A DNA stretch of 64,000 nucleotides from Cytophagaceae bacterium (lineage in GTDB: Bacteria > Bacteroidota > Bacteroidia > Cytophagales > Spirosomataceae), in assembly GCA_016722655.1 (NCBI GenBank), contig JADKIR010000004.1:2790001-2854000 (forward strand). The letters are read 5' to 3'. Position 1 is the first letter of the stretch. Every line of letters starts with the position of its first letter. The notes beneath the pieces were generated by a model, which saw only the letters and a program-made list of their open reading frames with translations, ran no database searches and was not told where the DNA came from. Positions 1-8,569 of the stretch are shown here, piece by piece. The translations under genes were made by a program, and so were the position numbers.

Positions 1-393
1 AGTGGCCGTAACTCCTGAGACAATTACAGTAGTATTTTTACTTGTACCTGCATAAGAACCAATCATGCTTAGAAGCGGACTTTTGTAAGCAGGAAAAATC
101 TGACTTATGATTTTGGTACCATCATTTACTATATTATTCAGATATCCACTATTTGACAATTTTGAAGTCCAGCCCTCTTCCAAACCACTTTTTTTATACT
201 TTTCCTGTACCTGGTTATAAAGCATTCCTGCACTTATATCGCTGTTGCAGCGTCTTATCAAACCAGCCACCAATGTATAATGCACCCCTTTTAGAGCAGT
301 TTCTACATCTCCCATATTATCAGAGATGTTAGATTTTAATTTTGATATAAATTCAGGATCAACCAATTGGTTAAAGCTTTCAAATAGATCCAT
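1..393 (-). CDS. DUF937 domain protein, N-terminal part (runs off the window)
   Basis: An open frame of 131 codons runs from an ATG at 393 to the window edge with no stop. The protein starts MDLFESFNQLVDPEF and continues with a predicted helical segment containing ALKGVHYTLVAGLIRR. This is the pattern of DUF937 proteins of Bacteroidota, in which DUF937 is often followed by an OmpA-like domain; that C-terminal part would lie outside the window. It is divergent from the dehydratase gene, with 118 bases between the starts. The function of DUF937 is not established. Assignment is from remembered family character only. Confidence 0.6.
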   Translation of the reverse strand, partial: MDLFESFNQLVDPEFISKLKSNISDNMGDVETALKGVHYTLVAGLIRRCNSDISAGMLYNQVQEKYKKSGLEEGWTSKLSNSGYLNNIVNDGTKIISQIFPAYKSPLLSMIGSYAGTSKNTTVIVSGVTAT

Positions 394-511
394 CTTCGAG
401 TTTAAAGTTTTAATTTCAAATACAAAAAAACGAAAAAATCATGGTTTTACCTATATTTACGTCACGATTATATTTTTTTCAAAAGAATTATTATTCAACC
501 AATATAAACAA

Positions 512-2239
512 ATGGACTTAGAAAATTCTCAAAAACAAAGGAGCCGCGATTGGTTCGGAAAGACCGGAAAAGACGGTTTTATCTATAGATCCTGGATAAA
601 AAATCAGGGCTATCCAGCTCATCAGTTTAAGGGCAAACCGGTAATTGGCATTTGCAATACATGGTCAGAAACTACACCTTGTAACGGGCATTTCAGAGAA
701 ATTGCCCAATTTGTAAAAAACGGAGTGTATGAAGCCGGTGGTTTTCCATTGGAATTTCCGGTGATGTCGCTTGGTGAAACAATCATCAGACCTACCGCCA
801 TGTTGTATAGAAATCTTGCCTCTATGTCAGTCGAGGAAAGCATCAGAGGAAATCCATTTGATGCGGTGGTTTTATTGACGGGCTGCGACAAAACAACACC
901 ATCATTGGTTATGGGTGCTGCCAGCGTGGGTTTACCCACTATTGTGGTTCCTGGAGGCCCTATGCTCAATGGTAAGTTTCAGGGACGAGACATAGGCTCC
1001 GGTACAGATGTTTGGAAATTTGCCGATGACCTGCGTACAGGAAAAATGTCAGAAGAGGAATTTGAAGAAGCAGAAGCTTGCATGAGCCGCTCTGCCGGCC
1101 ACTGCTCTACCATGGGAACCGCATCAACCATGGCTGTGATGACCGAAGCTCTTGGATTAACATTGCCAGGCATAAGTGCAATTCCTGCGGTGGATTCCCG
1201 CAAAAAAATGCTGGCACACATGAGCGGAATCAGGGCAGTAGAAATGGTAAAAGAGAATCTGACCATCGATAAAGTACTGACAAGAGCCGCATTTGAAAAT
1301 GCAATTAAAGTCAACGCTGGAGTTGGTGGCTCTACCAATTTGATTCTCCACCTTTTGGCAATTGCCAAAAGAATGGATGTTGATTTAAGTCTGGAAGATT
1401 TTGATGAGTTGGGAAGTAAAATTCCGCTACTGGTTAATCTCATGCCATCGGGGAAATATTTGATGGAAGACTTTTATTATGCGGGGGGGCTTCCTGTGGT
1501 GATAAAAGAACTTTCTGAACTACTTCGGAAAGACTCCATGTCTGTAAACGGAAAATCAATTGTGGAGAATTCTGCAAAAGCAAGAAACTGGAATACAGAG
1601 GTTATCAGCCCAATCGCGACCCCTTTGAAAAAAGAAGCCGGAATCACTGTGGTAAAAGGCAATCTGTGCCCCGATGGAGCGGTAATCAAGATTTCTGCCT
1701 CAACAGACAGTCTGTTGGTACATAAAGGCAATGCAGTTGTATTTGAAACCATAGAAGATTATCACGCACGCATAGATGATCCTAACCTTGAAATTGACGA
1801 AAATTCAGTGATGGTATTGAAAAATGTGGGTCCAAAGGGTTATCCGGGTATGCCTGAAGTAGGAAATATGGCATTGCCTAAAAAGCTAATTGAAAAAGGA
1901 GTAACTGATTTGGTAAGAATTTCTGATGGCAGAATGAGCGGTACTGCTTTTGGTACCGTATTTTTGCATGTGAGTCCGGAATCAGCCATTGGGGGTAACC
2001 TTGCTTTGGTCGAAAACGGCGACTTGATTGAAGTAGATGTTCCCAATAAAAGTTTGAATCTGGTTGTTAGTGATGAAGAACTGTCAAAGAGAAGAGCCAA
2101 TTGGAAACCACTTGATTTAGGGTATGACAGAGGTTATGCCAAGCTTTATATCGAAACCGTCAATCAGGCACATTTGGGTGCCGACTGCGACTTCCTGGTA
2201 GGAAAGTCGGGAAGTGAGGTAAAAAGAGAATCACATTAG
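512..2239 (+). CDS. IlvD/Edd family dehydratase, probably a sugar-acid dehydratase
   Basis: A 575-residue Fe-S dehydratase of the IlvD/Edd family. The ATG at 512 (MDLENSQKQRSRDW) was chosen because the open frame upstream of it (from 326) reads as non-protein-like sequence overlapping the divergent promoter region. Cysteines at about residues 57 (TTPCNGH), 125 (TGCDKTTP) and 198 (GHCSTMGTAST) are the expected [2Fe-2S] ligands. Their spacing fits the pentonate dehydratases (L-arabinonate/D-xylonate type) better than classical IlvD, and the RDWFGKTGKDGFIYRSW opening is typical of that branch (from memory). SDGRMSGTAFG near residue 475-485 carries the expected catalytic serine. No branched-chain amino-acid genes are adjacent, which also argues against a biosynthetic role. 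It would convert a sugar acid to the 2-keto-3-deoxy acid in the cytoplasm; the substrate is inferred. It is followed after 3 bases by the GSCFA gene, probably one transcript. Confidence 0.88.
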   Translation: MDLENSQKQRSRDWFGKTGKDGFIYRSWIKNQGYPAHQFKGKPVIGICNTWSETTPCNGHFREIAQFVKNGVYEAGGFPLEFPVMSLGETIIRPTAMLYRNLASMSVEESIRGNPFDAVVLLTGCDKTTPSLVMGAASVGLPTIVVPGGPMLNGKFQGRDIGSGTDVWKFADDLRTGKMSEEEFEEAEACMSRSAGHCSTMGTASTMAVMTEALGLTLPGISAIPAVDSRKKMLAHMSGIRAVEMVKENLTIDKVLTRAAFENAIKVNAGVGGSTNLILHLLAIAKRMDVDLSLEDFDELGSKIPLLVNLMPSGKYLMEDFYYAGGLPVVIKELSELLRKDSMSVNGKSIVENSAKARNWNTEVISPIATPLKKEAGITVVKGNLCPDGAVIKISASTDSLLVHKGNAVVFETIEDYHARIDDPNLEIDENSVMVLKNVGPKGYPGMPEVGNMALPKKLIEKGVTDLVRISDGRMSGTAFGTVFLHVSPESAIGGNLALVENGDLIEVDVPNKSLNLVVSDEELSKRRANWKPLDLGYDRGYAKLYIETVNQAHLGADCDFLVGKSGSEVKRESH

Positions 2240-2242
2240 AAT

Positions 2243-3226
2243 TTGAAATTCAGAACCGAAATAGAACCTAAAAACGGCAGTTTTGAAATAAATCATCAAA
2301 CTGCTGTTTTTTGTTTGGGTTCATGTTTCAGTGATGTAATCGGTAGTTTTCTTTCTGAAAACAAATTTCATTGCCTGAGAAACCCTTTTGGGACAGTTTT
2401 TAATCTCAAATCAATTGAAAAGCTTTTTGATTATGCCCTGGGCTTGAAAAACATTGATGATCAACTTTTTACAAGCACTGATGATATATTTTTTCATCAT
2501 GATTTTCATTCTGAAATCAGTGCTGTTTCTAAGGATTTGTTAAAAATTCAGATTGAAGAAAAGTGCAAATTTACTGGAGATTTCCTCCAAAAAGCTGATG
2601 TCATTGTATTAACTCTCGGCACATCATGGGTTTATCAACATGTTGAATATCAAAATATTGTCTCAAATTGCCATAAAAAACCATCCGTAATTTTTGAAAA
2701 AAAACTTTTAGAAATTTCCGAACAATTAGATATTTTTGAAAGTATCTATAATAATTTAAAAAAAATAAACTCTAATGTAAAGGTTTTACTTACTGTTAGC
2801 CCGGTTCGACATACAAAAGACAGCCTGGAATTAAATGCCGTTTCAAAATCTTTTCTCAGAAGTGTTACATATGAGTTGACTCGAAAATATCACGATGTGG
2901 AATATTTTCCGGCTTTTGAAATTATGATTGACGACCTTCGGGATTATAGATTTTATAAAGAAGACCTTATCCATCCTACCGAAGTTGCTGAAAAGTATAT
3001 TTTGGGTAAATTTTCTGAAAAATATTTTTGTGAAAAAACTCAAAAAATAATTTTGGAATGGCAAAAAATCAAAAATGCCCTCAACCACAGGCCATTTAAT
3101 CCCCAAAGCCAGGCACATTTAAGTTTTCTCAAAAAAACTAAAGAAAAAATAAAAGAATTTTCAGAATATTTTAATACTGCTGATGAGCAGGAATTGATAC
3201 AAAAAGTATTAAAAAGCCAGAACTAA
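2243..3226 (+). CDS. GSCFA domain protein
   Basis: A protein of 327 residues with the family-naming motif near residue 26 (CLGSCFSDVIG), followed by RNPFGTVFN. Later blocks are LTLGTSWVY, TVSPVRH and DLIHPTEVAEKYI, which recall the SGNH/GDSL esterase fold with a possible Asp-x-x-His near the C-terminus. The family (GSCFA, Pfam PF08885) is common in Bacteroidota and its biochemical role is not settled. The start is a TTG at 2243, three bases after the dehydratase stop. No in-frame ATG lies near, and homologues usually begin MKFRTEI, which this TTG reproduces. Translation is probably coupled to the upstream gene. Confidence 0.85.
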   Translation: MKFRTEIEPKNGSFEINHQTAVFCLGSCFSDVIGSFLSENKFHCLRNPFGTVFNLKSIEKLFDYALGLKNIDDQLFTSTDDIFFHHDFHSEISAVSKDLLKIQIEEKCKFTGDFLQKADVIVLTLGTSWVYQHVEYQNIVSNCHKKPSVIFEKKLLEISEQLDIFESIYNNLKKINSNVKVLLTVSPVRHTKDSLELNAVSKSFLRSVTYELTRKYHDVEYFPAFEIMIDDLRDYRFYKEDLIHPTEVAEKYILGKFSEKYFCEKTQKIILEWQKIKNALNHRPFNPQSQAHLSFLKKTKEKIKEFSEYFNTADEQELIQKVLKSQN

Positions 3227-3267
3227 TTGGCCTTGTAGCCTGTTTTAAAAACTAGAAAAACATCATA

Positions 3268-4374
3268 ATGGGAGAATTTACCGTAACAAAAGAAAAAATA
3301 TTAAAAGCACTAAGTACTGTTGAGGAACCAGACCTGAAAAAAGATCTTGTGACCCTCAATATGATTACTGATATAGAAGTAGGGGTTAATCAAATAAGCT
3401 TCACTGTCATACTCACTACCCCGGCTTGTCCACTCAAAGAACTCATCAAGCAAAGATGTATCACTGCCATTCATGAACATTTGGGCGATACTTTTGAAAT
3501 TAATATCAATATGACTTCAAATGTGACCAGTATTTTGTCACAGAATGTCATGTTACCAGAAGTAAAGAATATTATAGCAATATCTTCAGGAAAAGGAGGC
3601 GTAGGCAAATCGACTGTGACCGCTAATCTGGCCATGGCACTGAAAAATTCAGGAGCCAAAGTCGGAATTATTGATGCTGACATTTCGGGCCCATCCATCC
3701 CAATCATGTTTGGTGCTCAGGATTTACAACCGATGGTTTCGGTAAAAGACGGCAAAAACCTGATTGCCCCAATCATGCAATATGGAATCAAAATGATTTC
3801 CATTGGTTTCCTTACACCACCAGATAGTGCGGTGGTATGGCGTGGACCTATGGCCAGTCAGGCACTCAGACAATTTTTCAATGATGTAGATTGGGGTGAG
3901 TTGGATTATTTATTACTCGATTTGCCTCCGGGAACCGGCGATATACATCTTACTTTAGTACAGACCGTACCCGTAACAGGTGCTGTGATTGTGACAACTC
4001 CGCAAAAAGTCGCCCTTGCCGATGCCACAAAAGGCGGATCGATGTTTACCCAACCAAATATCAATGTTCCGATTCTGGGTGTTGTTGAGAATATGTCTTA
4101 TTTCACCCCGGCAGAACTACCTGATAACAAGTACTTTATTTTTGGACAGGGTGGCGGCGATCAGATTGCAGAGAAATTTGATGTGCCGGTTTTGGGTCGT
4201 ATCCCACTGGTTCAGAAAATCAGAGAAGGTGGCGATGAGGGCAGGCCTGTTATGATGGACGCTGAAGACCCGTCTGCAATTGCATTTTCACATACTGCAG
4301 AGAGATTAGCCCAGCAAATTGCAATCAGAAACGCCAATATTCCAAAAACAGAGAAAGTAAAAGTAGGCGTCTGA
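3268..4374 (+). CDS. mrp: Mrp/ApbC-type P-loop ATPase, Fe-S cluster carrier
   Basis: A 368-residue Mrp/NBP35-family ATPase thought to bind and transfer Fe-S clusters in the cytoplasm. Residues 1-90 form a DUF59/MIP18-like domain (TTPACPLKELI near 51-61). The deviant Walker A motif SSGKGGVGKST lies at about 106-116, and DADISGPSIP and LLLDLPPGTGD follow as switch and Walker B regions. The CxxC pair that bridges clusters in many Mrp proteins is absent: the usual region reads ENMSYFTPAELPDN, as in other Bacteroidota homologues as I recall them. An Nfu-type Fe-S protein is encoded 2 kb downstream, consistent with Fe-S metabolism. A rho-independent terminator follows at 4434. Confidence 0.92.
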   Translation: MGEFTVTKEKILKALSTVEEPDLKKDLVTLNMITDIEVGVNQISFTVILTTPACPLKELIKQRCITAIHEHLGDTFEININMTSNVTSILSQNVMLPEVKNIIAISSGKGGVGKSTVTANLAMALKNSGAKVGIIDADISGPSIPIMFGAQDLQPMVSVKDGKNLIAPIMQYGIKMISIGFLTPPDSAVVWRGPMASQALRQFFNDVDWGELDYLLLDLPPGTGDIHLTLVQTVPVTGAVIVTTPQKVALADATKGGSMFTQPNINVPILGVVENMSYFTPAELPDNKYFIFGQGGGDQIAEKFDVPVLGRIPLVQKIREGGDEGRPVMMDAEDPSAIAFSHTAERLAQQIAIRNANIPKTEKVKVGV

Positions 4375-4433
4375 TTTTTTGAAAATAATGTAGTTTTTCT
4401 TAGAAAATCTGAATAATACTCACGAATTTTATT

Positions 4434-4468
4434 AAACTTTAGTGTCATTAAATACTAAAGTTTTTTTT
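4434..4468 (+). terminator. Rho-independent terminator after mrp
   Basis: A perfect 10-bp stem (AAACTTTAGT with ACTAAAGTTT) with a 10-base loop is followed by eight T residues. It sits 60 bases after the mrp stop and before the oxidoreductase gene. Confidence 0.75.
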
Positions 4469-4500
4469 GTTTTCAAAAACCTTATATTCAGCCAAATAAA

Positions 4501-5841
4501 ATGTCAACTACAAGACGAGAATTCGTAAAAAATGCTGCGATGACCGGTTTAGGTCTGAGTCTGCTTCCTAACACATTTGCCAACAATACTTTCAATATCA
4601 TTTCACCTTCTGACCAACTTAAAGTGGGATTGATAGGCTGCAAAGGTATGGGGTATTCCAATTTGCAGCGACACCTCAAAATTCCTGGAGTGGAATGTAT
4701 TGCCCTTTGTGATATTGATCAAAATGTACTCAATGAAAGAGCAGGACAAGTTGAAAAACTGCAGGGTAAAAAACCGGCTCTATATGGCGACTATCGTAAG
4801 CTTCTGGAAAATAAAGACATAGATTATGTAATAGTGGGCACCCCTGACCATTGGCATTGTCTTAATATGGTGGGTGCTCTCGAGGCGGGAAAACATGTGT
4901 ATGTTGAAAAACCTATTGCAAATACTATTCAGGAGGCAACTATCATGAAAAATGCTGCCAAAAAATATGGCAAGATCGTTCAGGTAGGCCAGTGGCAACG
5001 TAGCGGACCACACTATGAAGATGCCATTAAAGTTGTAAAATCAGGCGAATTGGGAAAAATCAGACTCGTGAAAGTTTGGGCATACCAGGGATGGATGAAA
5101 CCTGTGCCGGTACTTCCCGACACTGAAGTGCCTAAAGGTGTTGATTATGATATGTGGTTGGGACCTGCACCCAAAAGACCATTTAACGCCAATCGCTTCC
5201 ACTTCAACTTCCGCTGGTACTGGGATTATGCCGGCGGCTTGATGACAGACTGGGGAGTACATGAAATAGATATTGCTCTTTATGCTATGGGTGCAAAAGC
5301 CCCTATCTCAGTCGTTGCATCTGGTGGAAAGTTTGCATATCCCGACGACGCCTCTGAAACACCTGACACCTTACAGACTGTCTATCAATACGATGGATTC
5401 AATATGTTGTGGGAGCACGCCACCGGAATCGATGGAGGTAACTATGGTCGAACCGAAGGGATAGCGTTTATCGGTAATAATGGCACTTTGGTGGTAAACA
5501 GAGGAGGTTGGGAGGTTATTCCAGAAAAATATCGTGAAAATGATGTTGTAAAAACCAGAATTGAAGCAAGGAAATTTGATAAAAAGCCTGAAGACGATTA
5601 TTTACTTTTCCATTGCCAAAATTTTGTAAATGCCATCAGAAACAATGCTCCGGATACACTAAAATGTGGAATTGAAACGGGTAGTATTGCCGCTATAAAT
5701 GCTCAGATGGGTAATATTTCTTATAAATTGGGCAGAAAAGTTTTCTGGGATGATAATGTGGGCAAATTTATTAATGATAAAGAAGCCAATAAACTTATTA
5801 ATGCCAGCTATAAAAATGGCTGGAAATTACCTGTATTGTAA
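4501..5841 (+). CDS. Gfo/Idh/MocA family oxidoreductase with Tat signal
   Basis: A 446-residue NAD(P)-dependent oxidoreductase. The N-terminus MSTTRREFVKNAAMTGLGLS is a twin-arginine signal, so the enzyme is probably exported folded with its cofactor. The Rossmann part starts at KVGLIGCKGMGYSN (about residue 41-54), CDIDQNVL is the acidic end of beta-2, and HVYVEKPIA holds the conserved Glu-Lys-Pro. GGLMTDWGVHEIDIALYAMG is typical of the C-terminal domain of secreted Bacteroidota members. Substrates are probably sugars or their derivatives, but the specific one cannot be read. It sits alone between terminator-bearing genes, in contrast to the paired cytoplasmic members at 33.7-36.1 kb. Confidence 0.9.
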   Translation: MSTTRREFVKNAAMTGLGLSLLPNTFANNTFNIISPSDQLKVGLIGCKGMGYSNLQRHLKIPGVECIALCDIDQNVLNERAGQVEKLQGKKPALYGDYRKLLENKDIDYVIVGTPDHWHCLNMVGALEAGKHVYVEKPIANTIQEATIMKNAAKKYGKIVQVGQWQRSGPHYEDAIKVVKSGELGKIRLVKVWAYQGWMKPVPVLPDTEVPKGVDYDMWLGPAPKRPFNANRFHFNFRWYWDYAGGLMTDWGVHEIDIALYAMGAKAPISVVASGGKFAYPDDASETPDTLQTVYQYDGFNMLWEHATGIDGGNYGRTEGIAFIGNNGTLVVNRGGWEVIPEKYRENDVVKTRIEARKFDKKPEDDYLLFHCQNFVNAIRNNAPDTLKCGIETGSIAAINAQMGNISYKLGRKVFWDDNVGKFINDKEANKLINASYKNGWKLPVL

Positions 5842-5911
5842 TTAGGTACAGATTTTCAATTTCTTAAAGGTATGGTTTTTGCGAAATAATTGTTTAAAAA
5901 CGTTTATTTTC

Positions 5912-6397
5912 ATGAAAAGCCATATCTTTTTGTTTTTAATAATAATTGCATTTTCATGTGTCGAAAAAAATAGTCCTCAGACACCCGAAGTAAAAAATTC
6001 ACAGGAAATATTTTTATCAGAGGTAAATAAAATCAGAAAATCCGGCTGCCAATGCGGAGAAAAATTCTTTCAACCTACAACTGAATTGTCTTGGGATACT
6101 CTTTTGGAAAAAACCGCATTCGCACACAGCAAAGATATGTCCGGCAATAATTTTTTCTCTCATATAGGGTCTGATGGCTCCAGTCCTGCCGAAAGAATAG
6201 CCAATAATGGCTACGTATTTAAGTATTTTGGTGAAAATATTCAAACAATAACCGGTTTTGAACCCGAAGAAGCACTGATTATTAATAATTGGAAAAATAG
6301 CCCATCTCATTGTGAAAATCTTATGAACCCGAAATTTAAAGATATGGCTGTTGGTAGATTTGGAAATTACTGGACACAAATTTTAGCCTCAAAATAA
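5912..6397 (+). CDS. CAP (SCP/PR1) domain lipoprotein
   Basis: A 161-residue lipoprotein. The ATG at 5912 gives a short signal peptide ending in the lipobox IIIAFSC (Cys16); an upstream TTG in frame at 5879 would spoil the signal and was rejected. The body is a CAP domain: LLEKTAFAHSKDMSGNNFFSH, the GSSPAERI block, YFGENIQTI and the closing WKNSPSHCENLMNPKFKDMA. The His and Glu residues in these blocks match the CAP cavity. A CxCGE segment (SGCQCGEKF) precedes it. The function of bacterial CAP lipoproteins is mostly unknown. Confidence 0.88.
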   Translation: MKSHIFLFLIIIAFSCVEKNSPQTPEVKNSQEIFLSEVNKIRKSGCQCGEKFFQPTTELSWDTLLEKTAFAHSKDMSGNNFFSHIGSDGSSPAERIANNGYVFKYFGENIQTITGFEPEEALIINNWKNSPSHCENLMNPKFKDMAVGRFGNYWTQILASK

Positions 6398-6418
6398 ACC
6401 AAACCCCCAAATAATTGT

Positions 6419-6426
6419 TATTTTTG
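6419..6426 (+). promoter_or_regulatory. TAnnTTTG promoter box upstream of the Nfu-type gene
   Basis: TATTTTTG matches the Bacteroidota -7 consensus and lies 21 bases before the ATG at 6448. No clear TTG -33 element was seen at the usual distance. Confidence 0.4.
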
Positions 6427-6447
6427 TGAAGACCAATTCTAAATAAA

Positions 6448-6693
6448 ATGCAGGATTTACATATAAAAGTTGAAGAAGCACTAGATAATGTAAGGCCATA
6501 TTTAATAGCCGATGGAGGCAATGTGGTAGTGAATGAAATAAGAGACGACATGACCGTGGTATTGGAATTTACCGGCTCTTGTGGTTCTTGCCCTATGTCA
6601 TCAATGACTTTTAAAGCAGGATTGGAAGAAGCAATTTTGAAAAATGTACCTGAAATCAGGAGAGTTGAGGCAATAAATCTTACCATGGCCTGA
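6448..6693 (+). CDS. NifU C-terminal-like (Nfu) Fe-S cluster protein
   Basis: A protein of 81 residues that is essentially a single Nfu domain. It binds a [4Fe-4S] cluster between two subunits and passes it to client enzymes. The cluster motif is SCGSCPMSSMT, with CxxC at about residues 49-52. The family blocks VRPYLIADGGNVVV and GLEEAILKNVPEIRRVEAI flank it. It is a stand-alone domain without the A-type or N-terminal NifU parts, which is common in Bacteroidota. A terminator follows at 6726, so it is probably monocistronic. Confidence 0.92.
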   Translation: MQDLHIKVEEALDNVRPYLIADGGNVVVNEIRDDMTVVLEFTGSCGSCPMSSMTFKAGLEEAILKNVPEIRRVEAINLTMA

Positions 6694-6725
6694 GCTGCAA
6701 GAATACCATAAAAAAAATATCTTGG

Positions 6726-6758
6726 GTTGTCATTTTCAATAATGGCAACTTTTTTTTT
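6726..6758 (+). terminator. Rho-independent terminator after the Nfu-type gene
   Basis: A 9-bp stem (GTTGTCATT with AATGGCAAC, one G-U pair) and a 6-base loop are followed by nine T residues, 33 bases after the Nfu stop. Confidence 0.65.
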
Positions 6759-6796
6759 ATAACTTGCAAATTATTTTAATCACTCACATCAGGGTT

Positions 6797-8566
6797 ATGA
6801 GCAAAAAAATAAAAATTGGGATTTTTTTTGGGGGACCATCCAGAGAGCGGGAGATTTCTTTTATGGGCGGACGCACCGCATACGAGCACATTGACCGCAG
6901 GTATTTTGAGCCTGTTCCAATTTTTGTTGATAGTATCGGAAACTTTATAAAAGTAGAACCGGAAACACTCTATGAGCCCGATATCAGGAGTTTCTATCCT
7001 TCCCGAAATCAAAACAATGGCTTCAAGGTTTACATTGAGTCATTAGGACCTCTTCGCGATACCCAATTATATAAGCTTATTTATAAAATTGGTTCCCAAA
7101 TTAAAATCGAAGAATTAAGAGATTATATCGATTTTGCATTTGTTGTCATGCATGGCCCTTATGCCGAAGACGGTAATATTCAGGGACTTATGGAGTGGCT
7201 AAATATTCCATACATGGGTCCGGGCATTTTGGGCTCCGGTGTGGGTATTGACAAACCTGTTCAAAATAAACTGATGGAACTGGCAACAGGCCAGACCAAA
7301 AAATACAAGACCATTTCAAAAGATTTATGGGAAAATGCCGATAAATCTAAAGTTTTCTCCGAACTGATTCAGGAACTTGGATTTCCATTGGTTGTAAAAG
7401 CCCCTCATCAAGGCTCCTCAATTGGGGTAGCAATTGTAAAAAAACGCAGCCTGGAAGAGTTTTCAAAAGGCATGAGCCAATGTTTTTTTGAAACAAAAAT
7501 CTCCAAAAAAGACTGGTCAAAACTTACAAACCGTCAGAAAAAAAATCTGATGGAAAAAATGTCCAATCTCGATGAGGGTATCGGATTTCCTGTTGTGATA
7601 GAAGATGATACCATTTACCATCCTGCAGAATTACTAAAATATTTAGACAAATACCTAATAAATAAAGATTTTGCAATAATTTCTTCAACCAATGCCGAAG
7701 ATTACGTATTGATTGAGGAGTTTATCATTGGACAGGAATTTTCGGTAGGCGTAATTCAGGATGATTCCGGTAAAGCTTATGCACTTCCTCCAGCAGAGGT
7801 TTATGGAGAGATTCAGACCTTTGATTTCAAATCTAAATACAAATCTTCTGTAAGTAAAAAGAGGATTCCGGTAGAAACCAGCAACCATAATCTGGAGGTA
7901 ATTCACGAAAAAATTCTGAAAGCCTTCGAAATCACCGGCATGAGTGTTATCAGCCGTATTGATGGCTTCATAACTCCTGAAGATGAGGTACTTCTGCATG
8001 ACCCCAACACTATTCCGGGCATGTCGCCGGCGTCGTTTATTTTCAAACAAATGGCCGAAGTAGGTTTCAACATCACCGATTCTATCACATATTTGATTCG
8101 ACAGTCGGTGAGGGAGCGTATCAGATCAGGTAAAAATATTAAGTCACTGAGAGATTTGTTGAAATCTATCGATGAAATGATTTTGGTTGCCAAACAAAAC
8201 CCCAGAAAGAAACTTGCAATACTTTTTGGTGAAAATGAAGAGGAATATACTTTCGCCAGAAAAGCATTTGGACAATACGGTGGCCATGAGGAATATGAAC
8301 CGGTGGCAATATGTGCTGCCAAAAACGGTGGCAAATACCGCATTCCACTCAATCTGATGTTCAAGCCCGACATCATGGAATTTGGCATGTCAATTGGAAA
8401 ACCAAAGCATCCGTTTATTCAGAAAAATATTGATCAGGTGGCTACTATCAGAGATTTTTATGTTGGAAATGTAGATTTCAATGTTTTCAAAGTTTCTGAT
8501 GATGAATTTATCCGAAATTATATTGCCGTTTACGATTGTAGCAAGCAAAATCTTGAGGTGAGGTAA
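6797..8566 (+). CDS. D-alanine-D-alanine ligase-like ATP-grasp protein, oversized
   Basis: A 589-residue ATP-grasp protein. The N-terminal part looks like D-Ala-D-Ala ligase: KIGIFFGGPSREREISFMGG, HGPYAEDGNIQGLMEWL, then IPYMGPGILGSGVGIDK, the ATP-binding LVVKAPHQGSSIGVAIV, and near residue 410 SRIDGFI and HDPNTIPGMSPASF, where Ddl has its last metal ligands. Two features are unusual. There is an insertion of about 60 residues (KKDWSKLTNRQKK to NAEDYVLIEEF), and there is a C-terminal extension of about 140 residues (from NPRKKLAILFGENEEEY). Typical Ddl has 300-370 residues. The ATG at 6797 was chosen over the open frame from 6764. Its place upstream of RNase H and tRNA-methyltransferase genes does not reveal a substrate. 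It may be a true Ddl or a ligase for another peptide. Confidence 0.75.
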   Translation: MSKKIKIGIFFGGPSREREISFMGGRTAYEHIDRRYFEPVPIFVDSIGNFIKVEPETLYEPDIRSFYPSRNQNNGFKVYIESLGPLRDTQLYKLIYKIGSQIKIEELRDYIDFAFVVMHGPYAEDGNIQGLMEWLNIPYMGPGILGSGVGIDKPVQNKLMELATGQTKKYKTISKDLWENADKSKVFSELIQELGFPLVVKAPHQGSSIGVAIVKKRSLEEFSKGMSQCFFETKISKKDWSKLTNRQKKNLMEKMSNLDEGIGFPVVIEDDTIYHPAELLKYLDKYLINKDFAIISSTNAEDYVLIEEFIIGQEFSVGVIQDDSGKAYALPPAEVYGEIQTFDFKSKYKSSVSKKRIPVETSNHNLEVIHEKILKAFEITGMSVISRIDGFITPEDEVLLHDPNTIPGMSPASFIFKQMAEVGFNITDSITYLIRQSVRERIRSGKNIKSLRDLLKSIDEMILVAKQNPRKKLAILFGENEEEYTFARKAFGQYGGHEEYEPVAICAAKNGGKYRIPLNLMFKPDIMEFGMSIGKPKHPFIQKNIDQVATIRDFYVGNVDFNVFKVSDDEFIRNYIAVYDCSKQNLEVR

Positions 8567-8569
8567 TCA

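Noticed and set aside
326..511. Longer N-terminus for the dehydratase from 326
   Set aside because: The extra 62 residues have no family counterpart and would overlap the divergent DUF937 gene; the ATG at 512 gives the typical start.
5879..5911. Upstream start for the CAP lipoprotein
   Set aside because: It would place 11 polar residues before the lipoprotein signal.
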